Source: Tricholoma matsutake (lineage: Eukaryota > Basidiomycota > Agaricomycetes > Agaricales > Tricholomataceae). Taken from it: a stretch of 64,000 nt of DNA. Each line of letters opens with the position of its first letter. Within the stretch, counting starts at the first letter, position 1. Below are positions 1-11,609 of the stretch, piece by piece. The position numbers and the translations under genes were made by a program. The notes beneath the pieces were generated by a model. That model was not told where the DNA came from. It searched no databases and saw only the letters and a list, made by a program, of their open reading frames with translations. The DNA lies in contig AP026539.1 of assembly GCA_026075535.2 (NCBI GenBank), positions 1,550,001 through 1,614,000 of the forward strand, read 5' to 3'.

Positions 1-884
1 CCCCGCAAATTGATATTAAGCGATCATAATAACCTCTGAAGTAACTCATCATCATCAGATCGATGTATTGAATCAAAAGTATACCGTAGTTCTTTTCCGG
101 AACTCACGACAAAACGAGACCGCATGGACAGCAGGTGACGAATTTGAAATGACGTCGATTTGCTGTGTCTGCCACAATAAATTTAATGGGTCAGGTTTTG
201 TTACATAACTACATATTTAACCGGCTACTACTTGGCGTCGGTGTTCAAATATCTCCTTTGGTTCAAAGCCCGCTGACTTGGAAATTTTGTAGTACTTATA
301 GACTGACTTTTAAAACGTTATATATACCTTGTTGACATTTCAAACACCGTCTTTTAATCCCGAGTTGCCGCCTGTTTCAGTAAGCTTAATTAGCTAAAAT
401 TACTGGCACTGATTTACGACTATTTACGATCTGCTTTAGTCTGCTATTAATATAGATTAATATAGATTAATATTCCCTCATACCGAGAACAACACAGCAA
501 AGATCAATCTTAGATGTCATTTCAAATTCGCCACACTGCACACTGCCGGCGTTAACTATCTTTTTATTTAGTGCGTCTCAACATATCATATCATATATAG
601 AAAGGCCTGTGGTGGCGGTGACATACCAAGAATGGAATCGGATCGACCGTCTCCGAAGGCTACCGTCCAATTTGTTCATGCGTTCTCGTTTGATTCTCGT
701 CTTACTAGTAACACCTCTAGTAGGAAGGTTGTAGACGGATTCCAAGTGTACGCAGCATTAGATAAAAAACAGCAAATTTGGAAGCTCCGGATCTTAAGAA
801 GTTAGAACTACTCAGGCTGTACTGGATTGATCAGTCACTTCGGAACTTTCAGAGGTAACTATCGCTCAATATGAATTTGCGGGG
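1..884. mobile_element. Non-autonomous DNA element with long TIRs (left edge at window start)
   Basis: The first ~45 bases (CCCCGCAAATT, then an AGCGAT block and ACCTCTGAAG) reappear inverted at about 842-884, ending in ATTTGCGGGG. A second inverted pair lies inside: 136-173 against 491-532, sharing GAATTTGAAATGAC and TTTGCTGTGT. No ORF of transposase size exists between the ends. This reads as a non-autonomous terminal-inverted-repeat element with a nested or duplicated inner inverted repeat. The left target-site duplication would fall outside the window, so the superfamily cannot be assigned. Confidence 0.65.
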
Positions 885-1091
885 CTATGTATATGAAGCA
901 TAAATATATTATACGCAGCCTCGACTTACTTTTCTAACAAGCAAGCTGCAGACGCGATATTGTTCTAAATCAACCAAAAATCAACGTAACAACTTGAAGA
1001 GGACAATTCTTTTTCACGTCCACAGTACGTCTTGTCTACTTCCTGTCCCAACCACCAACAACTCTCTGGTTATGTGCAGCTTATCCAAAAT

Positions 1092-1525
1092 ATGAAATTT
1101 GCCCAGTCACTCTTCCTCACCGCTGCGCTCACTATTCCCTCCGTTCTCGCCAACTTCCACGTCTTTGATATTGGCAAGAGCTCCCTATCGCAAGCCTGCC
1201 CCTTCACAAAATTGCAGTTGCGGTTGCCTGAATGATCTAGGTTGTGCGTGCCCTTGGCGTGCCCACAAATTGGAATTCCCCGAACACTTTCCAAATTAAA
1301 GAGGGGTTCTGTGGTAGGGGTGAGCTTATAGCCCGCAGTCAAGAGCCAGGAAATTGGACACTCTTTGAGAATGAGAAGGAGGAATGGTGCTACTTAAACC
1401 AGGGGGGCATTTTACAGTGCCCTGAGGAGTACTATCGTGATAGATTGACTTGCACAACCCCCCATTTGCTAGTAGTTATTTGTTGTCTGTCCTCGATCCG
1501 TCGTCTTGCGGAAGGAAGTGCATAG
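1092..1525 (+). pseudogene. Small secreted cysteine-rich protein, broken or multi-intron
   Basis: An ATG at 1092 opens a typical secretory signal (MKFAQSLFLTAALTIPSVLA, cleavage expected near LA-NF), followed by NFHVFDIGKSSLSQACP. The frame then ends, but the +1 frame continues with a Cys-rich stretch (NCSCGCLNDLGCAC), and a third frame gives GFCGRGELIARS and a segment with CYLNQGG and LQCPEEYYRD, stopping at 1523-1525. The Cys-rich parts look like one extracellular protein of about 130 residues spread over three frames. Either short introns were missed or two frameshifts broke it; clean GT-AG pairs were not obvious, so a decayed gene is favoured. Function unknown; small secreted proteins of this shape are common in Agaricomycetes (family recollection). 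Confidence 0.5.
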
Positions 1526-1855
1526 TATTCTTAGGACTTAGAGTACATCCTTACTGTACTTTACACCTTCCTGTTATTTCGAAATGAGCTGAAGCGTTCA
1601 TGGAAACAGGGTGTCGTACGTAGCCTGTAAATATTGTCGAGCAATGTATACTTACTCTTGAGTAGCAAGCCAGTACTATTCAATGCCTATACAGGGCTTT
1701 CAATATCTGCAGGAAGATCGATGTCCGATTTCGCACATCGCTTGGTATGTAGCGACTCTAGGCCAGGGCGAGGGACTGTTTCCTGGACGTGTTTTAATTT
1801 CTTCTCAACCACTGTTCCGATATTCTTCACAACGTCATGTCGTGATGTTGATTTG
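1526..1855. other. Intergenic, nothing recognised
   Basis: Convergent space between the secreted-protein remnant and the 3' end of the ABC transporter gene. Only short ORFs that look random are present; no repeat ends or RNA gene seen. Confidence 0.5.
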
Positions 1856-4616
1856 TTACAATCTTCTAGAAAATGATTTAATGGTATTTTTCAGGTCAAC
1901 TTCAATTGCCAAGTGGCTAAATGGACAAGAATAAGGACTCAACATCAAACAAGACGATAAACAACGCACGTCCAAAACCATGTTATCAGCACGAAAGGCG
2001 TTGGCCTGAATATCATACAACTTGGCATATTCCCCACCCAGCCTCATCAACTCTTCATGCGTACCCAGTTCCGCAATCGCTCCGTCCTTCATGCACCTAA
2101 ACATCGCAATTTCATGCTGACTATCCACAACAAAAAACATGACACAACTTACACTATGACATCTGCGTACTTTGTCAGATGCGCAAATCGATGAGTCACA
2201 AACAGCATCGTCTTCCCTTCCCTAGCTTTCAACAGCCGATCGAAAAGCCGCGCTTCGCCCTCCGCATCCAGTGCCGAACTGGGTTCATCAACCGCCACAA
2301 ACTTGACCTGGCCAGAATGGAGGTGCATAAACGTTCTCGAGCTACAACGTTAAGCCTCCTATCAATCACGACAAAAAAAACACACACGCAATAACACGCT
2401 GCCGCTCCCCTCCCGAAATATCCAGCTCCTTCTGAATCATCTGCATCTTCCTCTGCAGCGGATGTTGCGAATCAGAAGGCGTATTAATCATGGACAAATT
2501 ATTATTTGGCTCCAACACCGTCTCCAGCCCGTCCTCCAGCTTCCCAATGAACTCCGACGCTCCCCCTTCCTCTGCAGCTCTCGTCACACTCTCCTGGTCC
2601 GAGAGACGTTCTGGATGTCCCAGCCCAATATTCTCATAAAGCGACAACGGGTACAGTTTGTGGTCCTGAGTGAATGAAGTTGTGGCTCGACGGAGGTCAG
2701 AGGCGAGGTACCTCTCGGCGGGGATGCCGTCAATCAGGAGGGTACCGGAAGATGGATCGTAGAACCTTGAGAGCAGCTTGATAATGGTAGATTTTCCGCT
2801 GCCGTTGGCGCCTACGATAACGACGAGCTGACCAGGTTTGATGGAGAGAGATACGTCGTTCAGTGCTTTTGTCGTCTTCGGGGCTCCTGGGTAGGAGAAC
2901 GACACGTTCCTACGCATGTCATTAAGCGGAGTTGAGTTGGGAACATCAAACCGTGGGCTACCTACCGTAACTCGAATGCCATCCCTGCGCTCTCAGTTGA
3001 ACTGGGGTCTGGATATGGGGCATCGCCCTCTTGCAGCTTCATCTTCACTTCGGAAACACCGTACAGGTTCTTGAGGTTACTGATATGCCGCTGGAAGCTG
3101 TTTGTCGTGTGCAGAATATCCTGTATTGAGTATCGGAGGGTTATGGATGAATGTTGGAGGACGGCGACGGAGGCGACGGAGAATTTCGTTGGGCTCACGA
3201 CGGCGCTAATCGCACAGTAGATCTTGGATATTTCGTGAGCATCTAAGTGCAACTTCCAGAAAGGTGTATACCATAGGAAGATCACCAAATATTTCAGCGA
3301 GCATATTGAAATAGGGCGATGGCTCTTTATGGAATTGTTCCCACCAATCGTCAGTGCAGGTCTCACCCAGATTCTGGCTTGCTTTTTCGTACTCTGTACT
3401 TTCTACGTCAGGACTCTGTTACAGATAATGCAAGATGAATGTCGTTGTCACCTTGTAGAATATGGTTCGCGATATTGCCGGCAATGTAATCTTGTCTGTA
3501 TTGATCACTACTGAGCTTCAAAAATGCGTTCATTCTCTGATAATGAGGATTATTGGCATAGATCATCCACTCTAAAAAAGACGTTTAGAAAGACGCTACA
3601 GCGGAAGCAAGCAATCAACCAACCTTTAGACCACAAGTTCTTGGAATACATTACGTTGAGGATAGGTTTTGCCATGCAAAGGATAGCGAAAAGCGGACCA
3701 CCACTTGACCGGGATGCGTGAAAAATGAAGTAGAGTTGGCTTGATGAGGCAAGTATTTCGGAGAAGAACGAGAACACGGCGTCAAAGGCATGCCAGCCGT
3801 GTTCGGCTGTGACTTTGGATAAACGATCAGGTTCTGTACCATGAGTCGTTAGAAAGGAAAAGAACAGGGATGGAAGTAAGCCTTACCTTGTGCAGCAGCG
3901 AGATCGAGTCGTAGTCGTGCTGGTTGGTGTGGTCTCGCTTGGGTATGAAACGAGTTAAAATCAAAGCAACTAACTTACCACGCATCAGATAAACTTCGTA
4001 GTGATGCACAATGGATGTCTTTAATCCCGGTAAAGCTTGGTCGCTAGAACACATATGTACATACGTAGATCAACGACGGACGACATCTAGATGTGCGGGC
4101 GACTCACGACCACCACTGGAGCAGTGTGACTAAAACGACACAAGACAGCCGCGTCACCATCGCTATAAAAATAGCATATGCATCGACCTGACCCTCCCTC
4201 AGGCCAACTTCAATCTGACATCACACACGCACATTCAATAAGTGATAAAGCCATCAAAGACAATGCACTGGACGGCTTACAATTTGAAGAAGCCGACTGG
4301 AGAGATGCAGCAAAAGCGCGAATTCTATCCCACTCCATATCTTAGACAATACGTAGAGAATCAACAATCCAGGAGAGAGGGAGTATATCTCGAGAGTGAG
4401 ACGACGGAAAAGAGTCAACGTGGAGGTTATTTCGAGTATTGGAATCTTGGGATTCCATTCTGAATCTTTAAGGGTTGAGAATTGCCAGATACCGAGTTGA
4501 GTAGATACTATTTTGGCGTCGTCGATGAGGTCCTTCGCAGAGGTGGGCTTAAGTTTGGCTTCAAGTTCAGCATCGTCAGGACTTGGATGGCCCATCTTGG
4601 GGCTTTGAAGAGACAA
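1856..4616 (-). CDS. Half-size ABC transporter (one membrane domain plus one ATP-binding domain), multi-exon
   Basis: The gene starts with ATG at 4616 (MSLQSPKMGHPSPDDAELEA) and runs leftward through several exons. Hydrophobic segments near 4330-4420 (LLILYVLSKIWSGIEFALLL) and 4100-4220 (AYAIFIAMVTRLSCVVLVTL) fit membrane helices. The ATP-binding domain is complete: Walker A GANGSGKST, Q-loop in TTSFTQDH, signature ISGGERQR, Walker B KFVAVDEPSSALDAEGEAR and switch histidine in LFVTHRFAHL. Two introns at the end are clear: 2342-2387 joins RVIA to SRTFM, and 2097-2152 (donor GTAAGT) joins DVIV to CMKDGAIAELG. The extra ~25 residues after YDIQANAF may be read-through of a lost stop or intron. 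It should be an integral membrane ATP-driven exporter; substrate unknown. Exons in the 3000-4100 part are approximate. Among fungal ABC proteins it resembles the basidiomycete half-transporter group more than full-size PDR pumps. Confidence 0.85.
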
Positions 4617-4890
4617 GGAAGTAATTGAAGGGCATGTAAACTTTTGATGGGTATAAAAGGGTCCAATTCCAGCTCATTTCTTCCGAATGACTCGGATTCA
4701 CGAGCGCTAACTCAGCGCCTCATGTCCACTAGTATCCGCATGGTGGACCAGGCGAATCATTGCGATGCAAACGACTATAGCCGAATCCTGCCGGGTCTTG
4801 ACCGTTCCTAACCTTAGGGCTGCAAGAGAGACTCTAAGAGGCAACTAAGAGGCAACCTACTTAGATATGCTAGTGCGTTATGTAATTATA

Positions 4891-5228
4891 CGGGGTTGTT
4901 CACGGTTGCCATTTTTGGTCATTTTTACATAACTCATTTTTGATTTCATTTTTTTCATTTTTCTCAAAAATGAACTGAGAATGAAATGAAAAATGGATGG
5001 GAAAATGATCATTTTTGACAAAATGGATCCGAAAAATGATCATTTTCCCCCATTCAGGCACTGTGCCTGACATGCAAAATGCATTTTTGCGTCGTTTTCT
5101 AAAGTTTGCTGTTCACAGTACATTTTTTTTTCAGCTCCCTTTTGTTTGTTCTCTGCCAAATAGAAAATTAGGGAAAAATGAGTTTGAAAATGAGCCCAAG
5201 AATGGCTACCCGGGCCGTGAACAACCTG
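4891..5228. mobile_element. TA-flanked MITE, 338 bp
   Basis: The left end CGGGGTTGTTCACGG is mirrored at the right by CCGTGAACAACCTG, and both ends are flanked by TA (4889-4890, 5229-5230). Beyond the first 12 bases the inverted match continues with a small indel (GCCATT, then CATTTT). The interior is a run of ATTTTTG/AAAATGA words, partly self-complementary, with no ORF. The TA duplication and TIR fit a Tc1/mariner/pogo-mobilised miniature element. Confidence 0.75.
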
Positions 5229-5561
5229 TACCGCGTCCAGGTGTAAAAACTGGTTAGAGTTCTCCTACAGTCGCGGACAAGCAAAGTCGACAAAAATAAT
5301 CCCTAGATCCACCACCCACGGAACCCTAAATTACCCCAGGCTCCTAAAACCAGCACTCTCATATCGCTTGGAAGGTGTGCAGTGTGTTATGTAAGATATG
5401 AGCAAACATGTACAACATAAATAAATCCAAATCCAACGAACCACACCAATCACACCACGGGCAAAACCTAAGGCAGTGGGTACGGCAGTTGACAGTGCCT
5501 GAATCAGTAATTATGTAATATTGCCTTTAACGAAGAATCATCACCTGACCTTCTCACAATA

Positions 5562-7059
5562 AGATAGTCCTCACTCATGCTCAACGACGTCAGGTGATGT
5601 TACTTCTGGTGTGACTCATCACGTGTAACACTGTGTACTAATGCGCGTTCGACGCGCTTGGAGTCATTATAGAGTGGATTATAATGTAAATATGACAATT
5701 AGCAGTGTATTAAGTCAGTAAAGCATTAGGTTTATCAAATGAAGCAAGAAGTGCTTGGGGGATAACTCGGTGGCCTTTATATTTCTTACAAGCCCATGCT
5801 GCATCTTTACCACTGAGACCTTACGCTTTACAAAATCAACAACATCTTGTGCTCAGATCCACAGCCCCAGGGACTGTAGGTGCAGATGAATTGCTTGTGC
5901 CAAATCCTCATTGTCAAGCATTGAAACATTCCAGGTCCCATAGATATTTTTCGGCAAGTTTTCCCTGTTTGCAATTAATGCATGCGTCCATTCCCGCAGC
6001 ATACGAGCATGGTGAGGACCTCTCTCGTGATCACAGGCAGTCTCTAGAGATGCTATAACCCAGCGCGCTGTGCTGTTTCCTGCCACGTACTTCCACAGAA
6101 ACTTTCTCATAGCCTCAATGTGGCTGTGCGTGAATTCATCAAGACCGTGATGGACAGATCCAGGACCTTTTTTTCGAGGTGGCTTCAAAATTTTCTTGAT
6201 ATCCTCGAATGCGGCTTCTGCTTCAGCTACAGTTGGCACGAAACGGTGAACTCCAATCTTCTCATAATGAAACTCGATTTGTTCCTGTTCTTCGTCGTCA
6301 TCATCACCTCCTGTATCCACCGCGAGAGTCTCATTCTCCAATCAATTTCCTGCAGCGAGTCCGGCTGCATTGTCATCAGTTGCCATAGCTGCATTCCCAG
6401 CTTCATCATTAGCTGTTTCTCCCCCAAGAGGTGCTTCAGTCTCGCATTCAGCATGGTTGCCAGGGGACTCGGAGTCCATCACATCTGACCCGGAACATGA
6501 TTTTTCATGTAATGTTGGCACTTCAAACAGCATTGACACCTCAGCAGGTGCTGGCATGGGAATGTCACGTAACACACGTTCTGGATTGGGATTTGTAGGC
6601 TCTTGTCTTGCCTTCTTGGGTGAATGTCATGTTGATTCCTAATTAGGATAAGTAATTTAACGATGCATCGTGACACATCAAATCAAACTCACATTCTCTT
6701 GTTCCTCCAGATGTTCATGCTTCCATTTCTTGCTATTGAAAGTGGCCCATCCCCCTAGGTTTTTCAAATGCTTCAACTTTTTGCCAAAAGGCATTGTATG
6801 CAATACTTTTGTCTTTCTACATCGAGTCGGATTTGAGTGGTGGCTAAATATAGATACTAAAATGCATCGCACTCTCTCAATACTTACCAAATCAAAATTT
6901 TGCTTCCGAGCAATTAAAGGTTTTCACTTTCTGCCCATTTCCTTGGGCCCAGAATCCCTCTCAACTTAGATGCTCCAAAATGCCATTGATTTTTCTCATT
7001 TGTCATGGAAAGTAATGTTTTTGTCATGTGACGTCATTGTTTATGTATGAGGACTATCT
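5562..7059 (-). mobile_element. Tc1/mariner-type element with TA duplication, inserted in the left arm
   Basis: The ends AGATAGTCCTCA (5562) and TGAGGACTATCT (7059) are inverted repeats that stay similar for about 35 bases (CATAC/CTCATG, AACGACGTCA against TGACGTCATT). TA flanks both sides (5560-5561, 7060-7061), and the homologous position in the right arm has only one TA. Length 1498 bp. It carries the N-terminal half of a transposase-like gene on the minus strand and appears to be a deletion derivative. Confidence 0.85.
5725..6890 (-). pseudogene. N-terminal part of a DDE-type transposase gene, truncated and stop-containing
   Basis: Reading leftward, an exon at about 6700-6840 (LHTMPFGKKLKHLKNLGGWA, ending at a GTGAGT donor) is followed by a long frame 6630-5853 with an acidic patch, then KKGPGSVHHGLDEFTHSHIE, KYVAGNSTARWVIASLE, and NIYGTWNVSMLDNEDLAQ. 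The frame has TGA at 6342-6344 and another just below 5853, where the reading continues AQDVVDFVKRKVS. Both are places where CGA would fit. Similar proteins occur in many Agaricomycete genomes upstream of a DDE endonuclease core (recollection, not searched). The catalytic core is absent, so this copy cannot encode an active enzyme. Confidence 0.6.
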
Positions 7060-8240
7060 TACAAGCCTAAGAATAGTGATGGATATGTTCCCCCCCAATT
7101 ACCACCCAATCACCGTCTCCCACGGTTGATCAACATGTGCCAGTCTCGGCTAACGTTGTGCTCATCATCCCCGACAATGAGCATGCTATTCCACTCATTC
7201 CTGGCCCTTTCCCTTCGCTTTTTTTGCCATATAACACTTATGTATGTACATATAGTGTTAATAAGCAATTGTTTTCACTTTTACAGCTGTATTTAACCCA
7301 TAACAAGCACTCTCCCTGGTTGAGAGGAGGAGGGGGTCTCTTCTCTTCATTTGGGGGTGTCTGTAATGCATGTATATGGCTGTATATTCATATTAATAAC
7401 TAAATACATGAATGGGGAGGGTGCTGTATGAGATGGGAAGGGGGGAAATGGGGAGAAGTGACAGAATGAGGGGAGGGGGTACCATCTACTGGGATTGTAC
7501 ACTATCTACAGCTAGAAAAATGTATGTGGAGGGTATATGGATGTATGTAGAAGCAAGGACTGATGTTGGGAGAGCTGGGGACAAGGTGCTCTCTGTCAGT
7601 GACCTGCATAGGGAGGGAGGAGAGGTGGTCACTTACTTGCATACCTAAGCCTTCCCCTTATAAAATGCACCTGGAAAGAGAGTATTATGGTCCTAATAAA
7701 TGACCTGATGGACCCCCCAGAGGCCCTGCAGTTGCAAGGATAGACAGAAAAGAGCATATGTACTCAGAAAGAGATATACTTACCCTGTGAGATCCGTGGG
7801 GCAAAAGTGTTCGCTTTCTTTGATTCCTAGGTCTAGTATAAAGGTAAAATAAAGGTCAGTAAATGTTATGACAGGGGGAGAAGATCTTGGCTCAACACGG
7901 CATGGGTTCCTCACCAGCAGAGGTGAACTTTGTTCAGCATGACTCACCCTCTGTACCTTTCATCCAAACCTCATCATAGGCATTCAGTTGGTGCCCTTCG
8001 CCTTCATTTATAGCCTACAATCAATCCATATGGTCAGTACTTCATCCTACAAAGTAGGAATTTCACATACTCACCTAACCTCCTTGTTACTCCATGCCAG
8101 CTCATGGAACTCACTAGTGGCCTTATATACAGGCATACTAATGTAGTACAAATAAATTTAGCACCTTTGAATGGTTCATGAGTCTATAAAAGAGAGGTAG
8201 AGTAAATGTATTGAGACATGGCACAGTCACTCACCCAAAG

Positions 8241-8542
8241 CCAATGGTGCCTCAACCACTTGTTGTAGTAATAAAATTAGAGCCTGATATCATATTAGAC
8301 AAGATCCCCTTGAGCTACAGCCTACTCATATAGCAGGAGAGGCCGAGCTATGCACCAGGGAGCCAGTTGAACCAGGTGTTCCAAAAATGGTAATAATCTT
8401 GAGATATCTCGGCAGTGAAACAACACACTGTTGAATGGAGAGCAGGGGTTGATAGAAGAGAGTGTTTTGCATAGGAATAAATTTAGCTGCAGGGAATCTG
8501 TGCAGAAATGAGCGAGTAATGTGCAAAACAATGTATTTGCAG
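8241..8542. other. Loop of the inverted-arm element, left part
   Basis: Non-repeated sequence between the left arm and the pogo insertion. Short ORFs only; nothing recognised. Confidence 0.5.
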
Positions 8543-8544
8543 TA

Positions 8545-11256
8545 CAGTTGATATTTTCATAATGCATAATGTAATCATGCATAATTCTCATAATGCATGG
8601 CTTGTGGACCAGAACCACCATGGAATGCAGGGAGATAGGGCCCATAATGCATATTAGGTCCAGTGACCAAATCATGCATTATCAGCATGATTTTTTGTCC
8701 GAAGACATGACTGACACAGGGTCAATTACAGTGATGCATTATGCCCGAAGCGCCACAATAATGCACCCAATCACCTAGAATGACATCTCCAATGGCAGGG
8801 GATAGTATAGTACCAACTGAGAGAAAAAAACGAGGCTGCAGCCTTATTGAAACAGTCCAAAAGAATAGGAATCTAGCCAGCGAGATGCCTGCTGAACCCC
8901 AGCCCACTCATAAACCTCGCAAGAAACCAGCCCCATATCAATGACAGCCAAAGGTACTTGTCTGTAAAGATGCACCAAGGACAGCTGCAAAACCTGCTCA
9001 GACGACACAGCACGAGAACCTCACTGGCTATGACTGGATGACTGTCTATGCCTACGTTGATGAACACCCTAGAGTGTCTCAGGGCGAGATTGTTTGGCAC
9101 TTTGCTTCAAAGACAGACGGCGCCTTGATCTTTACACAATCAACCCTATCGAGAAAGTTGAAATTGCACCCAGAGTTGGAGAAGCGTGTTGCGTCGTACC
9201 CGAATGCATTGTCATCAAAGCATGCTCACATTGTAACGAGACCCGATGTGGAGAGAGCCCTGATACTGTGGTTAAAGCACATGGAAGAGAAAGGTGAGAC
9301 TGTAAACAGCCCAATGCTCAAGGCAAAACAGTAAGTTTGAGGAGCAGTTCAATGTTCCTGAGCTTGAGCATCTCCCTGGAGATGGTTGGATTCTCCCATT
9401 CTGCAAAGCCTACAGCTTGAAGGAGCGTCGTCGGCATGGGGAAGCAGGATCTGTTGATCTCCAGGCAGTTGAAGAGGAACACAAATGACTTGGAATGACT
9501 TTGGCAACCTATCCACCAAAAAATCGGTGGAACATTGATGAATCAAGTCTCTTTGTATTGTGAGTCTTCTGGTTGATCTCGCCATACTGATCCGTATTAA
9601 ATTATACCAGTGCGCCGCCTGACCGTGGGCTTGCATCAAAGCAGATGGCCAGCAAGAAAAGAGAGAAGTTTTGCATCACACTTGCCTTTGCGTGCAATGC
9701 CGATGGAAGTGAACACCTACCACCAATATACATTGGAAAATCAAAGCTACCCCGCTGCTTCAAAAAGCGCACCCCAGACCAGCTTGGATTCTACTACCAG
9801 AACAATAAGAAGGCTTGGATGACATCAGAGCTCTTTGAAGAGTAAGCATCATTTCTCAAACACCGCAGCTGCGCAATGTTGCATCATTGTTATGACTAAG
9901 ACTAACATTGTCAACAGATATATTAAAGATTTTGATATGAGGATGCGCATTCAAAAACGACACATCTGCCTTAGCCTCGACAATTTTTCTGGGCATTTTA
10001 TCTGCTATGAACCTCAGAACATTCAGCTTTTATATTTCAAGCCAAATATGACCTCGTTTGTACAACCACTGGATGCAGGAATTATCCAGTGTTTCAAAGC
10101 TCACTACCGACAACAATTCTGCCTCTGCACAATTGAAAAGGATGAGCTTGGAGAACGCGACATTTACAAGATCAATTTACTTGAAGGCATGCTCATGGCG
10201 AGGGAGGCATGGAAGTGTGTGGATGATGCTACAATATGGCACTGCTGGAATCATACCAAAATTCAAGGGTCAGTTTCCAAGTCTAATAACAATTTGTATC
10301 AAGCGATAATTTAATTATTTCATAGCGAGATCATAGATCACAACATCTGTGATCCATCGACGCCACATGCAGATCAAGGTGCATGGGGAATCCTTCAGAC
10401 ATTTGCATCAAGTGAAATGACTTTGCCCGAAGCTGAGGAATGTCTCAAGAAGCAGCTTGGCGATCGATACATCGCGCGTGATTGGAAGTCAGCCCTGGAT
10501 GCAGTCATGAATGCGGAAGGTGACATTCTGCAAGCACAGGAAGCTTTGCATAAACTTGCCTCTGAATGTCAACTGCCCCGCTTGACCATCAAGCTCCCAT
10601 GTAAATCACCACCTGAGTCTGCCGCCATCCCTCAAATCATCGAGACTGAACAAGAATTAATGGAATCTGTCAAAGAGTTAGTCAAGCATAGGCAGATCAT
10701 TGGATCTCCACCAACACTGGAGGATCTTGTTGATCCGGTTGAAGAGTGCAAGATTGGTGATTCACCGTACAGGTTTGAAGGTGGTGATGCCGAAATAGTG
10801 GCTGTGGTTCAACATGAGATGGCAGTTGCAAGAGGGGATGTTATAGAACTTGAGGATTCTGAGGATGATGCTGAGGATGATGTTGAAGGTGTGCCAACTT
10901 GAGGAGAAGTTATCAAGCTTTGCGAGGTGCTTGAAAAAGCGTGCCTTAGCTATGGGGATGCAGATTTCTCACTTGAATTGCCTCATCAGTTATGCAAGTA
11001 CAGAGCAAAGTTGCAGCGAGATGCCCTTCTTGATCCACACAGACCTCACTAGATAGTTACTTTACACATACACAGAGGTCTTGAAGCATGGTTGATATGG
11101 AGTATACATAGATAGTGTCGAAATCTATCATGAATCGTGTCACACTTTTGGCGGGGTCACAGAACATCACATTTGTGACATATTTTCATCATGCAATGTC
11201 ATAATGCATAGACCCTGGGTCAGTCCGGAGGCTATGCATTATGAGAATATCAACTG
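8545..11256 (+). mobile_element. pogo/Fot-type DNA transposon, 2712 bp
   Basis: The ends CAGTTGATATT and AATATCAACTG are inverted repeats starting with the CAGT typical of pogo/Fot elements, continuing through TCATAATGCATRGC. Both are flanked by TA (8543-8544, 11257-11258). The subterminal regions are full of ATAATGCAT words (8560-8760, 11170-11245), a likely transposase-binding repeat. The single gene inside is a CENP-B/pogo transposase on the plus strand. The element sits in the loop of the larger inverted-arm element. Confidence 0.9.
8885..11052 (+). pseudogene. pogo-family transposase (CENP-B HTH plus DDE_1 core), inactivated
   Basis: The probable start is ATG at 8885 (MPAEPQPTHKPRKKPAP). 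An N-terminal CENP-B-like DNA-binding part (QGEIVWHFASKTDGALIFTQ, then LKLHPELEKRVASYP) is followed by the catalytic core: first Asp in RWNIDESSLF (near 9530), second in LSLDNFSGH (near 9980), third in SFVQPLDAGIIQCFK (near 10060). A C-terminal tail with an acidic end follows. Introns are evident: ~9560-9609 (donor GTGAGT), ~9842-9918 (donor GTAAGC) and ~10269-10325. Damage consists of in-frame TGA at 8942, 9486 and 10900, each where Arg CGA would read through, plus a one-base frameshift near 9333. After the TGA at 10900 the frame continues sensibly (EVIKLCEVLEKACLSYGDAD) to TAG at 11050. The catalytic triad is retained. Confidence 0.85.
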
Positions 11257-11258
11257 TA

Positions 11259-11609
11259 GTTGAGTACATCGAGACACATCCGATCATACTCCCAATCACA
11301 CCATCAATAAACACTTTCCTGAGTATCTTGTCCTCATTCCTCCACAGATCAACATTGATCCTCTTGCAGTCTAAGGAATCAACTTGCCTCTATTCACTCC
11401 TGCTTTCCAATTAGAAGCGCATTGAGACACTGCTGAGTTATCTTCAGATTATTGCCTTTTTGGGACTACTTGGTTCAACTCTCTCTCTCGTGCATCCTAT
11501 GGCCTCACCTCCTATCTGAATGGTCTACAACTCCAGGGAATATGTATTGATACAAAATTATACCATTATCTCTGTACTAAATTGAGATATAGAAGTTCTA
11601 TAGGCCTTG
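11259..11609. other. Loop of the inverted-arm element, right part
   Basis: Unique sequence between the pogo right end and the right inverted arm; no ORF or repeat recognised. Confidence 0.5.

Larger units (their letters stand above)
5453..8240 (+). repeat. Left inverted arm (interrupted at 5560-7061)
   Basis: Reverse complement of 11610-12916. The match starts at CACCACGGGC, is broken by the 1498-bp TA insertion, resumes at CAAGCCTAAG (7062) and fades near 8240 after the GAGTCTATAAAA stretch. It lacks a ~26-bp GGCAGTTG duplication present in the other arm. Confidence 0.85.

Noticed and set aside
3329..3721. Plus-strand ORFs across the ABC transporter gene
   Set aside because: Antisense shadows of transporter exons.
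7412..7648. 78-codon ORF duplicated exactly at 12205-12441
   Set aside because: Identity is explained by the near-identical inverted arms; the translation has no coding character.
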